From Inhella proteolytica (GTDB lineage: Bacteria > Pseudomonadota > Gammaproteobacteria > Burkholderiales > Burkholderiaceae_C), in contig NZ_JAEDAK010000015.1 of assembly GCF_016093275.1 (NCBI RefSeq), positions 50,510 through 114,509 of the forward strand: DNA of 64,000 bases, in the 5' to 3' direction. Shown here piece by piece: positions 1 through 8,008 of this stretch. The translations under genes were made by a program, and so were the position numbers. The notes under the pieces are model-generated. The model did no database searches and was not told the DNA's origin. It was given only the letters and a program-made list of their open reading frames with translations. Positions within the stretch are counted from its first letter, which is position 1. Every line of letters begins with the position of its first letter.

Positions 1-2
1 CC

Positions 3-236
3 GCCATCGACTCGGTGCTGGACATCCACAGCCTGGAGGCGCGCGACGCGCACGAACTCGGCGTCAACGCCATCGGCCGCGTGCAGATGGAGGTGCAGCA
101 CGAGTTGCCGGTCGAGCCCTTCGAGTTCAACCGGGTGGGTGGCGCGCTCATCGTCGTCGACCCCGCCAGCCACCGCACCAGCGGCGCCCTGCTGGTGGAC
201 CTGCCGGCCGCCGCGCCGGCCGAGGAGGACTGGTGA
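3..236 (+). CDS. cysN: Sulfate adenylyltransferase subunit 1 (CysN), C-terminal end, partial
   Basis: The gene enters from the left edge of the window, so only about 77 C-terminal residues are visible. They match the last beta-barrel of the EF-Tu-like GTPase subunit of ATP sulfurylase: an ELGVNAIGRV segment, then an FNRVGGALIVVDP segment, which corresponds to the family's NRATGAFILID. In the family, CysN uses GTP hydrolysis to drive activation of sulfate to APS by CysD. The stop codon overlaps the start of the siroheme methyltransferase gene (TGATG), so the two are translationally coupled within a sulfate-assimilation operon. The GTPase motifs lie outside the window. Confidence 0.8.
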   Translation, partial: AIDSVLDIHSLEARDAHELGVNAIGRVQMEVQHELPVEPFEFNRVGGALIVVDPASHRTSGALLVDLPAAAPAEEDW

Positions 237-997
237 TGGGACGTGTGGCCTTCGTGAGCGCCGGCCCCGGCGCCGCCGACCTGATCACCCTGCGCGGCGT
301 GCAGCGCCTGGGCGCCGCCGAGGTGGTGTTGTTCGACGCCCTGACCGACCCCGCGCTGCGCGCCTTTGCGCCAAACGCCCGCTGGATCGACGTGGGCAAG
401 CGCGGCTTTGCGCATGCCGTGAAGCAGACCGAGATCAACGCCCTGCTGGTGCAGCACGCGATGGAGAACACCCTGGTGGTGCGCCTCAAGGGCGGCGACG
501 CCTCGGTGTTCGGCCGCCTGGAAGAGGAGCTCGAAGCCCTGGCCGCGGCCGGTATTGAATCCGAGGTGGTGCCAGGCGTGACCGCCGCGCTGGCCGCGGC
601 CGCGCACACCCAGCGCCCTCTGACGCGGCGTGGCGCCGGCCGCAGCGTGGCGCTGAGCACCGCCATGACGCAAGCTGGCGAGCTGATCGCCAGCAAGAGT
701 GCCGACACCGAGGTCTTCTACATGGCCGGCAAGCAGCTCGCCGCCCTGCAGCGCCGCCTGCTGGCCGCGGGCTGGGCAGCGGAAACGCCCACACTGGTCG
801 TCAGCCGCGCCGGCTGTGCCGATGCCTTGTCCAGCAGCCACGCGCTGCAGGACCTGCCGGCGGCCACCCTGCTGCACCGCGGCCGACCCACGGTCGTCAC
901 GGTGGGCGTGGGCGCCAGGCCGCTGGCCCTGGCAAACCCGCATGGCCTCTGCGCCAAGTCAAAGCAGCCCTCCAGGCAAACCCTCCCCACCACCTAA
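236..997 (+). CDS. cobA: Uroporphyrinogen-III C-methyltransferase (SUMT)
   Basis: Encodes about 253 residues. SUMT transfers two methyl groups from SAM to uroporphyrinogen III, giving precorrin-2, the precursor of siroheme needed by sulfite reductase. Family signatures are the N-terminal [18 protein letters not shown]-binding loop, [14 protein letters not shown], and [13 protein letters not shown]. The CysG dehydrogenase/ferrochelatase domain is absent, so this is a stand-alone SUMT. I chose the ATG at 236, which overlaps the cysN stop; a GTG one codon upstream is also possible. Position directly after cysN supports a role in siroheme rather than cobalamin synthesis. Confidence 0.9.
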   Translation: MGRVAFVSAGPGAADLITLRGVQRLGAAEVVLFDALTDPALRAFAPNARWIDVGKRGFAHAVKQTEINALLVQHAMENTLVVRLKGGDASVFGRLEEELEALAAAGIESEVVPGVTAALAAAAHTQRPLTRRGAGRSVALSTAMTQAGELIASKSADTEVFYMAGKQLAALQRRLLAAGWAAETPTLVVSRAGCADALSSSHALQDLPAATLLHRGRPTVVTVGVGARPLALANPHGLCAKSKQPSRQTLPTT

Positions 998-1037
998 AAT
1001 CGCCGGCTTTGCCCTACCCAGCGCGAGCCACGCCACC

Positions 1038-1361
1038 ATGACCCACGTCGTTACCGAAGCCTGCATCCGCTGCAAGTACACCGATTGCGTCGATGTCTGC
1101 CCCGTGGACTGTTTCCGGGAAGGGCCGAACTTCCTGACCATCGACCCGGACGAGTGCATTGACTGCGCCGTCTGCATTCCCGAGTGCCCGGTGAACGCCA
1201 TCGTCCCCGAAGAGGACGTGCCCGGCGACCAGCAGCACATGATCAAGCTGAATGCCGATCTGGCCAAGAAATGGCCCTCGATCACCAAGCGCAAGGCCCC
1301 GCTGCCCGATGCGGATGACTGGAAGGACAAGACCGGGAAGCTCCCCGAGTTGATCAAGTAA
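1038..1361 (+). CDS. fdxA: Ferredoxin FdxA (7Fe-type, [3Fe-4S]/[4Fe-4S])
   Basis: A 107-residue soluble ferredoxin. The N-terminal half has the cysteine pattern of seven-iron ferredoxins: [18 protein letters not shown], followed by [12 protein letters not shown]. The C-terminal extension, ending near GKLPELIK, is typical of the Azotobacter FdI/FdxA type. It carries electrons at low potential. The start is the ATG after a CCACC context. The stop overlaps the next start (TAATG), so it is coupled to the ferredoxin reductase. A TAAAAT hexamer at 995-1000 could be a -10 box, but I see no convincing -35. Confidence 0.93.
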   Translation: MTHVVTEACIRCKYTDCVDVCPVDCFREGPNFLTIDPDECIDCAVCIPECPVNAIVPEEDVPGDQQHMIKLNADLAKKWPSITKRKAPLPDADDWKDKTGKLPELIK

Positions 1362-2449
1362 TGGACCAAGCTACTCCTCACGCCGGCGTCATCGAGACCG
1401 ACGCCGTCATCGTCGGTGCCGGCCCCGTGGGCCTGTTCCAGGTCTTCGAACTCGGCCTGCTCGAAATCAAGGCGCACATCATTGACTCGCTCGCCTACCC
1501 GGGCGGCCAGTGCATCGAGCTCTACCCCGACAAGCCGATCTACGACATCCCGGCCCTGCCCGTCGTCACCGGCAAGGAACTGACGGACAACCTGCTCAAG
1601 CAGATCGAGCCCTTCGGCGCGACCTTCCACCTCGGTCAGGAAGTGACCACGGTGGAGAAGCAGGAAGACGGCCGCTTCTTCGTCGCCGCCAGCAAGGGCA
1701 CGCAGTTCCTCACCAAGACCATCTTCATCGCCGGCGGCGTGGGCTCGTTCCAGCCGCGCACGCTGAAGGTCGATGGCATCGACAAGCACGAGAGCAGCCA
1801 GGTGCACTACCGGGTCAAGAATCCGAGCCAGTTCGCCGGCAAGAATCTGGTCATCGTGGGTGGTGGCGACTCGGCGCTCGACTGGGCGCTGAACTTCTGC
1901 GCCGGCAATGCCGATGGCAACCCGCACAAGGCCGAGAGCGTGATCCTGGTGCACCGCCGCGATGGCTTCCGCGCCGCGCCGGCCTCGGTGGCCAAGATGC
2001 GCGAGCTGTGCGAGCAGTACGAGATGCAATTCATCGTCGGCCAGGTCACTGATTTGGACGAGGGCGAGGACGGCCTGCTCAAGGGCGTGAAGGTCACCGG
2101 CGGTGACGGCGTCACCCGCGTGGTGCCTTGCGACGAGGTGCTGGTGTTCTTCGGCCTCAGCCCCAAGCTGGGCCCGATCGCCGAGTGGGGCCTGGCGCTG
2201 GAGCGCAAGCAGATCCTGGTTGACACCGAAAAATTCAGCACCTCGGTGCCGGGCATCTTCGCGGTGGGTGACATCAACACCTACCCGGGCAAGAAGAAGC
2301 TGATCCTCAGCGGCTTCCACGAAGCGGCCCTCGCCGCCTTCGGGGCGATGCCCATCATCAACCCCGAGAAGCGTGTGCACCTGCAGTACACGACCACCAG
2401 CCCGAAGCTGCACAAGGTGCTGGGCGTCGAGACGCCGGTGTTCGACTGA
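1361..2449 (+). CDS. Ferredoxin--NADP+ reductase, thioredoxin-reductase-like type
   Basis: A 362-residue FAD/NAD(P)-dependent oxidoreductase. It shows [17 protein letters not shown] (FAD Rossmann loop), [14 protein letters not shown], a second dinucleotide fold [16 protein letters not shown], and the C-terminal FAD motif [14 protein letters not shown]. The redox-active CxxC of true thioredoxin reductases is missing, which marks the TrxR-like FNR class. It should pass electrons between NADPH and the ferredoxin encoded immediately upstream, and the coupled order fdxA-fnr supports that. A strong hairpin follows the stop codon. Confidence 0.9.
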   Translation: MDQATPHAGVIETDAVIVGAGPVGLFQVFELGLLEIKAHIIDSLAYPGGQCIELYPDKPIYDIPALPVVTGKELTDNLLKQIEPFGATFHLGQEVTTVEKQEDGRFFVAASKGTQFLTKTIFIAGGVGSFQPRTLKVDGIDKHESSQVHYRVKNPSQFAGKNLVIVGGGDSALDWALNFCAGNADGNPHKAESVILVHRRDGFRAAPASVAKMRELCEQYEMQFIVGQVTDLDEGEDGLLKGVKVTGGDGVTRVVPCDEVLVFFGLSPKLGPIAEWGLALERKQILVDTEKFSTSVPGIFAVGDINTYPGKKKLILSGFHEAALAAFGAMPIINPEKRVHLQYTTTSPKLHKVLGVETPVFD

Positions 2450-2473
2450 GCCGGACAGAAGAATAAAAAGAGC

Positions 2474-2495
2474 ACGCCGCCCTGAGGGGCGGCGT
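2474..2495 (+). terminator. Rho-independent terminator after the ferredoxin reductase gene
   Basis: A perfect 9-bp stem (ACGCCGCCC / GGGCGGCGT) closes on a TGAG loop 24 bp after the stop codon. It is followed by a short, imperfect T-rich stretch (TGCCGTTTCT). It separates the ferredoxin unit from the next gene. Confidence 0.75.
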
Positions 2496-2541
2496 TGCCG
2501 TTTCTGGATTCCACAAGAGCCTGAGGGAGGCTGCAGCCCAC

Positions 2542-4125
2542 ATGAACCCGGTTTCCACGCGCGGCCCGGCCGCGCAGACCCCATTCAGACCCGAGCGACC
2601 CGGCTACTTCGCCAGCCACTGGCGCGGCGAGCAGAGCCTGGTGCGCAGCTACTGGGTCAACAACATCCTGGTGGCCTCGCCGCTGGCCTTTTTGCTCACC
2701 GGCCTGATGGCCTGGATCAGCGCCAAGGGTGACTCGCTGCAGGTCAGCGCCATCGTGCTGCTGATCGGCGTGCCCCTGCTGATCTTGCTGGACACCTGGT
2801 GCGTGGTGGGCGGCTGGCGCGCGGCAGGCCATTACCGCGAGGACGGTGGCTCGGGCCTGTGGAGCTTCCTTGCGCGCCTGACCCTGGGCCTGGGTGCCCT
2901 GCAATTGATCGTGTCCGTGCTGTTCGGCTTCCTGCCCCAGGTCGGCTCGTTCTGGCAGATGGCGCGCGGCATCGACCCCATCGGCCAGGCCACGCTGAGC
3001 CTGTCGGACGACGGCCGCAGCCTGAAGCTGGAGGGCACCATCGGACTGGGTGACGGCGAGCGCCTGCGCACCCTGCTGGCCAGCGAGCGCGCCAAGGGCC
3101 TGCGCCGCATCGAGCTCAGCTCGCCCGGCGGGCGTGTGCGCGAGGCCGAGAAGATGGCCGAGGCGCTCAAGAAGCATGGCCACTCCAGCCGGGTGGTGGG
3201 CACCTGTGCCAGCGCCTGCACCCTGCTGTTCCTGGCTGGCGAGCCGCGCCAGGTGATGAACGGGGCGCAACTGGGCTTCCACCGCGCCAGCACGGGCACC
3301 TACAACCCCGTCATCGACGAACTGGCCAACCAGGATTTAGCCCGCATCTACCGCAAGCTCGGCCTGCCGGAGCCGCTGATCGAGCAGACCCTGAGCACGC
3401 CCTCGCACAGCATCTGGTTTGCGCCGCGCAAGGACCTGCTGCTGCACCGCCTGATCCCTCCGCTGCCCGAGACCCTGGCCATCGACCTGCCCCCCATCGG
3501 TTCGTCCGAGGCCGAGTACAAGGATGCACTGCATCAGCACCCGGTCTGGGAGGCCCTGGAGCAACACGCGCCCGGCACCCTGGCCGCAGTGGCCACGCGC
3601 GTCCGAGCCGCCCATGTCGAAGGCGCTTCGGACCAAGAGGTGCAAGCCGCCGCCATGCCCCAGTTGGCCACCTTGATGCCCGCGCTGATTGGCGGCAGCG
3701 ATGCCGTGCTGCGCCGCCGTTATGTGCAACTGGTGGCCGAACAACTGAAGTCCCTGAAAGCCCCGGCCAAGCGCGGCGAGCGCCTGCCTTGCAGGGACTT
3801 GCTGGACGGCCGACTGGGCGTGCGCCAGCAACTGCCCCTGCCCCTGCAGGTGCGTGAGAGCGAGTGGCTGCTGGACGCGGCCGGCAGCGCCGCCAAGAGC
3901 TGGCGCGCCAAGCCGCCCAGCCCGCTCGAGATGGAAGTGCTGGAGCGCTCGGTGGGCTCGGCCGCCATCGGCATGCTGAGCCGGCTATGGGCCGACGCGC
4001 CGGATGCCCCGGTGCGCGATGGCGCCGCGTCCTGCGACCGCACCATTGCCCTCCTCGACCACCTGCCCAGCCAGCCGGCCCTGCGCCGCGATCTCGTCGA
4101 TCGCCTGCTGTTCCAGCCGCGCTGA
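2542..4125 (+). CDS. Membrane protein with ClpP/crotonase-fold (COG3904-like) domain
   Basis: A 527-residue protein of unknown function. The first about 140 residues hold three hydrophobic segments (around residues 40-62, 70-90 and 110-135). A domain resembling the periplasmic ClpP-fold family follows: IELSSPGGRVREAEKMAE, then VVGTCASACTLLFLAG with the candidate nucleophilic serine, then GAQLGFHR with a candidate histidine. This order is as in ClpP-superfamily serine peptidases. The C-terminal about 230 residues are not recognised. A GAGGGAGG ribosome-binding site lies about 12 bases before the ATG. Peptidase activity is an inference from the motif order only. Confidence 0.72.
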   Translation: MNPVSTRGPAAQTPFRPERPGYFASHWRGEQSLVRSYWVNNILVASPLAFLLTGLMAWISAKGDSLQVSAIVLLIGVPLLILLDTWCVVGGWRAAGHYREDGGSGLWSFLARLTLGLGALQLIVSVLFGFLPQVGSFWQMARGIDPIGQATLSLSDDGRSLKLEGTIGLGDGERLRTLLASERAKGLRRIELSSPGGRVREAEKMAEALKKHGHSSRVVGTCASACTLLFLAGEPRQVMNGAQLGFHRASTGTYNPVIDELANQDLARIYRKLGLPEPLIEQTLSTPSHSIWFAPRKDLLLHRLIPPLPETLAIDLPPIGSSEAEYKDALHQHPVWEALEQHAPGTLAAVATRVRAAHVEGASDQEVQAAAMPQLATLMPALIGGSDAVLRRRYVQLVAEQLKSLKAPAKRGERLPCRDLLDGRLGVRQQLPLPLQVRESEWLLDAAGSAAKSWRAKPPSPLEMEVLERSVGSAAIGMLSRLWADAPDAPVRDGAASCDRTIALLDHLPSQPALRRDLVDRLLFQPR

Positions 4126-4128
4126 ACC

Positions 4129-4149
4129 GGGCGCGGAAACGCCGCGCCC
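4129..4149 (+). terminator. GC-rich hairpin after the COG3904-like gene
   Basis: An 8-bp stem (GGGCGCGG / CCGCGCCC) with a five-base loop begins three bases after the stop codon. There is no U-tract, so termination is uncertain. The TACAAT that follows at 4150-4155 resembles a -10 box and would place a transcript start just ahead of the TPP riboswitch. Confidence 0.4.
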
Positions 4150-4192
4150 TACAATCTGCGGCTTCGCGCATCGGGATCTTCCCGAGCGCGAC

Positions 4193-4279
4193 CCACGCTA
4201 GGGGTGCTGGTGGCCTTGCCGCCGGCTGAGACAAACCCTTGGAACCTGATTGAGGTAATCCTCGCGCAGGGAAGCGTGG
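4193..4279 (+). promoter_or_regulatory. TPP (THI-element) riboswitch
   Basis: All conserved blocks of the thiamine pyrophosphate aptamer are present in order: GGGGTGC, GGCTGAGA, ACCCTTGGAACCTGA, TAATCC and GCGCAGGGAAGC. The closing P1 helix is perfect: CCACGCT (4193-4199) pairs with AGCGTGG (4273-4279). It lies 45 bases before the start of a TonB-dependent receptor. A further GC-rich self-complementary segment (GGCGCC, 4283-4297) lies just downstream and could be part of the expression platform. High TPP should lower receptor synthesis. Confidence 0.95.
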
Positions 4280-4324
4280 CCAAGGCGCCCGCGGCGCCCT
4301 GCCCGCCCCCTGCCATCACCACCG

Positions 4325-6427
4325 ATGGCAATGACACCGAAGTACGCCCTTCCTTTCGCTCTGCTCACCCTGGCCCTGCAAGCGCAGGCCCAGCAGCAGC
4401 TCCCCACCGTTTCCGTCAGCGGCCGCAACGCCAACGCCCCCGTGAGCCTGGGCGGCTTTGGCGACACCCCCGCCGCCCGCCTGCCGCTGCAGGCCCTGCG
4501 CATCGACGCCGAGCGCCTGCAAGACCTCGGGCTGGACGGCCTGGGCGCACTGCCCAAGCTCGATGCCTCGGTGAGCGACAGCTACAACAGCATCGGCTAC
4601 TACACCCAGCTGCGCGTGCGCGGCTACGAGCTGGACACCCGCTTCAACCTGCGCCGCGAGGGCCTGCCCATCAATGGCGAGACCGGGCTGGACCTGTTCA
4701 ACAAGGCCGCACTCGAACTCCTCAAAGGCAGCAGCGGCCTGCAAGCCGGCACCAGTGCGCCTGGGGGTTTGCTGAACCTCGTCGTCAAGCGCCCGGACGC
4801 CGACCGCCTGGACCTGCGCCTGAGCTGGGAGCAGCACAACTCGCGCGCGCTGGCGCTGGACTGGACCAAGCGCTGGGGCAAGGAATTCGGCCTGCGCGTG
4901 AACCTGGCCGCCGCCGAGCTGGACCCCTGGCTGCACAACAGCCGCGGCCGCCAACAGGGCCTGGCCCTGGCGGGTGACTGGCGCCTGGGCGCCGACACCC
5001 TGCTGGAAGCGGAAGTTGAGAGCAGCCAGCACAGCCAACCCAGCCAACCCGGCTTCAGCCTGCTGGGCAACCGCCTGCCCAGCATCGAAAGCGTCGACAT
5101 CCGCCGCAACCTGAATGAGGCCAGCTGGCGCCTGCCGGTGGTGCTGGACAACGACTTCGCCACCCTGCGCCTGCGCCAGCGCCTGAACGCCGACTGGAAC
5201 CTGCTCCTGCAGGCCGGCGTGCAGCGCGCCCGCAATGACGACCGCGTCGCCTTCCCCTTCGGCTGCCCGAGCGAGGACGACTACAGCCGCTACTGCAGCG
5301 ACGGCAGCTTCGACCTCTACGACTTCCGCAGCGAGAACGAGCGCCGCGATACCGACGCCCTGCGCGCCGCCGTGGACGGCCGCGTGCAGCTGGGCGGCCT
5401 GACGCACCAGCTTCGCGCCGAAGCCCTGCTGAGCCGCTACGAGGCGCGCTTCCAGCGCCAGGCCTACAACTGGGTCGGCTATGGCTCGGTGTTCCAGCCC
5501 ACGCCCAGCCAGCCCGACCCCAGCCTGACCGACGAGAACACCCACCGCGACGAGCGCAACCGTGAACTCGCCTTCAGCGACCAGGTACAGATCGGTGCGC
5601 TCGAGCTCTTCGCTGGCCTGCGCCACAGCCGCATCGAACGCGAGGCCGTGCGCACCGATGGCTCGCGTGCCACGAACTACACGCAGTCCTTCACCACCCC
5701 CTGGCTGGGTGCGAGCTGGGCGCTGGCGCCGGACCTGCGCGTCTACGCCAGCTGGGGCCAGGGCATCGAGAGCGAAGTCATCCCCAACCGCAGCCGCTAC
5801 CAGAACGCCGGCCGCGCACTGCCGGCGCTGAAGAGCCGCCAGCTCGAAGCCGGTCTGAAGGCCGGCAGCCAGACCGTGGAATGGAGCCTGGCCACCTTCC
5901 AGATCCAGCGGCCGGTCTGGGCCGACCTGGGCAGCTGCAGCGCCGCCAACAGCTGCGAGCGCCGTGTGGACGGCGAGGCGCGCCACCGCGGTGTTGAAGC
6001 TCAAGCGGACTTCAAGTGGCAGGGTGGCGGCCTGGTGGGCTCGGCGCAATGGCTGCAGGCCCGCCGCGAGGGCTCGACGCAGGTCGGCGTCAACGGCCTG
6101 CGCCCCGTGAACGTGCCGGCGCGCTCCTACCGCGTGGGCGTGCACCAGCAGGTGCTGCAGGCTCTGCGCCTGCAGGCGAACCTGGTGCACGAGGGCCGCC
6201 GCGCCGTGCTGCCGGACAACTCGATCGAACTACCCTCCTGGACCCGCCTGGACCTGAGCGCGCGCTATCAGCATGCGGTCGGCACCCAGCAGTGGACCTG
6301 GCAGCTCGGCGTGGACAACGCCACCAACCAGCGCGCCTGGAAGGAAGCCCCGTACAGCTTTGGGCACAGCTATCTGTTCCCGCTGGCGCCGCGCGTGTGG
6401 AAGGCTGGTTTGAGCCTCGCGCTCTGA
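4325..6427 (+). CDS. TonB-dependent outer-membrane receptor, TPP-riboswitch controlled
   Basis: A 700-residue receptor. The N-terminal signal peptide ends near ALQAQAQ. A plug domain follows (LRVRGYELDTRFNLRREGLP, then LELLKGSSGLQAGTSAPGG). The 22-strand barrel runs to a C-terminal aromatic/hydrophobic end, VWKAGLSLAL. The layout is that of siderophore-type receptors, but the upstream riboswitch makes thiamine or a thiamine precursor the likely ligand; that is inference. Two ATG codons (4325 and 4331) can serve as the start, with no clear Shine-Dalgarno to choose between them. No ABC or PnuT-like partner is adjacent. Confidence 0.9.
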   Translation: MAMTPKYALPFALLTLALQAQAQQQLPTVSVSGRNANAPVSLGGFGDTPAARLPLQALRIDAERLQDLGLDGLGALPKLDASVSDSYNSIGYYTQLRVRGYELDTRFNLRREGLPINGETGLDLFNKAALELLKGSSGLQAGTSAPGGLLNLVVKRPDADRLDLRLSWEQHNSRALALDWTKRWGKEFGLRVNLAAAELDPWLHNSRGRQQGLALAGDWRLGADTLLEAEVESSQHSQPSQPGFSLLGNRLPSIESVDIRRNLNEASWRLPVVLDNDFATLRLRQRLNADWNLLLQAGVQRARNDDRVAFPFGCPSEDDYSRYCSDGSFDLYDFRSENERRDTDALRAAVDGRVQLGGLTHQLRAEALLSRYEARFQRQAYNWVGYGSVFQPTPSQPDPSLTDENTHRDERNRELAFSDQVQIGALELFAGLRHSRIEREAVRTDGSRATNYTQSFTTPWLGASWALAPDLRVYASWGQGIESEVIPNRSRYQNAGRALPALKSRQLEAGLKAGSQTVEWSLATFQIQRPVWADLGSCSAANSCERRVDGEARHRGVEAQADFKWQGGGLVGSAQWLQARREGSTQVGVNGLRPVNVPARSYRVGVHQQVLQALRLQANLVHEGRRAVLPDNSIELPSWTRLDLSARYQHAVGTQQWTWQLGVDNATNQRAWKEAPYSFGHSYLFPLAPRVWKAGLSLAL

Positions 6428-6435
6428 TCGCCCTC

Positions 6436-6465
6436 TTGTAGACCTTCAAAAAAACAGTCTATACT
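6436..6465 (+). promoter_or_regulatory. Promoter of the first tRNA-Asn gene
   Basis: A TTGTAG -35 hexamer (6436-6441) and a TATACT -10 hexamer (6460-6465) are separated by 18 bp. A GC-rich discriminator follows, and the tRNA begins 16 bases after the -10. This matches a sigma-70 stable-RNA promoter. Confidence 0.65.
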
Positions 6466-6480
6466 CGCGGTCTTCGCTGT

Positions 6481-6556
6481 TCCCCGATAGCTCAGTCGGT
6501 AGAGCGCCGGACTGTTAATCCGTAGGTCCCTGGTTCGAGCCCAGGTCGGGGAGCCA
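6481..6556 (+). tRNA. tRNA-Asn (GTT)
   Basis: A 76-base cloverleaf. The acceptor TCCCCGA (6481-6487) pairs with TCGGGGA (6546-6552), followed by discriminator G and an encoded CCA. The anticodon loop is CTGTTAA with anticodon GTT. The T arm contains GGTTCGAGCC. It is a near copy of the tRNA at 6656-6731, differing in the acceptor stem. Confidence 0.97.
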
Positions 6557-6579
6557 ACCCAGCGAACACAATCAGACAA

Positions 6580-6616
6580 CGCACCTTGTGCATCCCGCTC
6601 AGGTGCGTTTGTATTT
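6580..6616 (+). terminator. Terminator after the first tRNA-Asn
   Basis: A CGCACCT / AGGTGCG stem (6580-6586 with 6601-6607) is followed by TTTGTATTT. It lies 24 bases after the tRNA CCA end. Confidence 0.65.
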
Positions 6617-6655
6617 GAAGGCCGTCGCAACCGATTGGCGGCCGGACAGATCGAT

Positions 6656-6731
6656 TCCTCGATAGCTCAGTCGGTAGAGCGCCGGACTGTTAATCCGTAG
6701 GTCCCTGGTTCGAGCCCAGGTCGAGGAGCCA
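6656..6731 (+). tRNA. tRNA-Asn (GTT), second copy and integration target
   Basis: A 76-base tRNA with acceptor TCCTCGA (6656-6662) pairing TCGAGGA (6721-6727), anticodon GTT and encoded CCA. The body from the D arm to the T arm is identical to the first copy. The 3' half, from the anticodon stem onward, recurs at 8305, so this gene looks like the attachment site of an integrated element. Confidence 0.97.
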
Positions 6732-6772
6732 AATCAAAACCCTCAGCGGCGCAAGCGGCTGGGGGTTTTTCT
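6685..6772. repeat. Direct repeat, tRNA-proximal copy (attL-like)
   Basis: This segment spans the anticodon stem to the terminator of the second tRNA-Asn. It matches 8305-8392 at a constant offset of 1,620 bases with only a few substitutions. Such tRNA 3'-end duplications are the usual scar of tyrosine-recombinase integration. Confidence 0.85.
6736..6771 (+). terminator. Terminator after the second tRNA-Asn
   Basis: An AAAACCCTCAGC / GCTGGGGGTTTT stem with a short loop runs into a TTTTTCTTT tract. It is duplicated with the tRNA 3' half at 8356-8391. Confidence 0.85.
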
Positions 6773-6813
6773 TTGCGCGCTTCCGAAGTTTGATGCCCAG
6801 CGTCTTCAGGCCC

Positions 6814-6987
6814 TCAGCTTTCGCCGGCTCCATAGGACGCCGCTGTCGCTTTCAACTGCTCGGCAAAGTTGTGGATGTCATCAACCGACTCCAGCGCCAC
6901 AACCTCTGCCTCCTTTAACCTGCCCCCCTGCCGTACCAAGCTAAACGAGGGGAGCCCGTCCCCTTTGGAGAATGACGGACAGCCCAT
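6814..6987 (-). CDS. Possible small hypothetical protein (57 aa)
   Basis: A short minus-strand frame begins at an ATG (6987) and ends in TGA. The product begins MGCPSFSKGD and contains the charged stretch LKEAEVVALESVDDIHNFAEQLK near its C terminus, where the composition looks protein-like. I recognise no family. It lies inside the decayed integrative element, so it may be a gene fragment. Nothing else that looks like a gene is visible between the tRNA terminator and the PEP-CTERM gene. Confidence 0.3.
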   Translation of the reverse strand: MGCPSFSKGDGLPSFSLVRQGGRLKEAEVVALESVDDIHNFAEQLKATAASYGAGES

Positions 6988-7048
6988 CACCCTGTCGAAA
7001 CTCCTTACGGCATCGCCCTAAATTCCCTCGCCTCAACGATGCAAACAG

Positions 7049-7070
7049 CTGTCAGCTATGAGATTGACAG
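7049..7070. promoter_or_regulatory. Inverted repeat CTGTCA-N10-TGACAG
   Basis: Two perfect 6-base half-sites, 7049-7054 and 7065-7070, are separated by 10 bases. They lie just upstream of the sigma-54-like promoter of the PEP-CTERM gene. It could bind a dimeric regulator, but the regulator is unknown. Confidence 0.4.
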
Positions 7071-7073
7071 AGC

Positions 7074-7089
7074 TGGCATGACTCCTGCT
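7074..7089 (+). promoter_or_regulatory. Sigma-54-like promoter of the PEP-CTERM gene
   Basis: TGGCATG-N4-CTGCT has the invariant GG and GC exactly 10 bases apart, as in the -24/-12 consensus TGGCAYG-N4-TTGCW. It lies 35 bases before the start codon. PEP-CTERM genes in some betaproteobacteria are known to be activated by RpoN with the PrsK/PrsR system, which makes the match plausible. Confidence 0.6.
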
Positions 7090-7123
7090 TTTGCGAGAGG
7101 CCCTACCAAACAAGGAGTCCGGG

Positions 7124-7678
7124 ATGATCAAGCTCAATAGGATTGCCAGCGTTTTGGCGCTCACCTGCGCAACACTGGCCGCGCATGCTGATGTCGTGAT
7201 CCAGAACCTGTCGGCGACCTCAACGCATATCTCGTTCGACATCATCGGCACGATCACCGTTCAGGGTTCCGGCTACCACCACCAGTTCGGTTTCGGCCAC
7301 GTCTCCGACCCCAGCTTGGACTGGATCAATTCGTTCAACGGCGCCGCGTCGTCCGTGTCCGTCAGCGGCCCAACAAAGCAGGGCATCTCCGGCGTTTATG
7401 ACTTGACCGGTGTGTACGGCGAAACGGTTTGGACCGTTTCCTCCACCGCGTGGTTGATCGGCGACCAGATCGATCTGCACTACGACTTGGTGGGTGACTT
7501 CAACCTTGCCAATTTCCACGCCGACGGCTTGGGTTTCCAGAATGGCTTCACCCAAGGTCCCGCTATCGAAGGCGCAAACAATCTGCTGGTTATCTCCCAT
7601 GTCCCTGAGCCGATGACACTCGCGCTGGTCGGCCTCGGACTCGTCGGCGCCGCTGCATCGCGTCGTCACCGCAGCTGA
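7124..7678 (+). CDS. PEP-CTERM sorting domain protein
   Basis: A 184-residue secreted protein. The start is set by an AAGGAG box seven bases before the ATG. It has an N-terminal signal peptide (LNRIASVLALTCATLAAHA), a beta-rich middle rich in Gly, Ser and Thr, and a C-terminal VPEPMTLALVGLGLVGAAA-SRRH tail. That tail is the PEP-CTERM motif, hydrophobic helix and basic end recognised by exosortase. Such proteins are typically exported to the surface or into exopolysaccharide. Its specific role is unknown. It is the only intact gene between the tRNA repeats. Confidence 0.85.
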   Translation: MIKLNRIASVLALTCATLAAHADVVIQNLSATSTHISFDIIGTITVQGSGYHHQFGFGHVSDPSLDWINSFNGAASSVSVSGPTKQGISGVYDLTGVYGETVWTVSSTAWLIGDQIDLHYDLVGDFNLANFHADGLGFQNGFTQGPAIEGANNLLVISHVPEPMTLALVGLGLVGAAASRRHRS

Positions 7679-7773
7679 AACCAAAAGGGGTGGACCCCGC
7701 CCCTGCCATAGTGAACCCGAGGCCTCCGGCTCGGGGGCATGGAACACAGAGCCTCATTCGCGAGAACGGATGA

Positions 7774-8008
7774 AATCCTTTTGCGTCCGCTGGCCGCAGA
7801 CACCTGCGCATTCACGACCAGCGACACAACTTCGCCAGCTTGCTCGTGGAAAACGGTCGAACGCTTTACGAGCGTGCAGACGATCCTTGGGCACTCTGAC
7901 CCGAAGGTGACGATGCGGTACGCCCATTTGTCAAATGCCGGATTGGTACAGGCGGTGCAAGCTGCTTCTGTGCTGCAGGAGCGCCCGCCCCTGCAACGAG
8001 TCGCCTAG
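7774..8008 (+). pseudogene. Tyrosine recombinase/integrase C-terminal remnant, frameshifted
   Basis: Two overlapping frames together spell the catalytic end of a phage-type integrase. The first reads LRIHDQRHNFASLLVENGRTLYE, with the Arg of the R..HxxR box altered in context. A shift near 7865 moves the frame to VQTILGHSDPKVTMRYAHLS, carrying the H-x-x-[HW] histidine and the nucleophilic Tyr. Nothing N-terminal to this remains. It is the dead integrase of the element bounded by the tRNA-Asn repeats. Confidence 0.8.

Noticed and set aside
959..2584. A 541-codon minus-strand frame opposite fdxA and the ferredoxin reductase
   Set aside because: It is the antisense shadow of two well-supported genes in high-GC DNA; its composition (His/Gln/Ala/Leu-rich) shows no family motif.
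4316..6190. A 624-codon minus-strand frame opposite the TonB receptor
   Set aside because: Antisense to a receptor with clear domains and an upstream riboswitch; low-complexity composition.
6370..6630. A minus-strand frame across the first tRNA-Asn
   Set aside because: It reads through a tRNA in antisense, a common false protein call; no ribosome-binding site.
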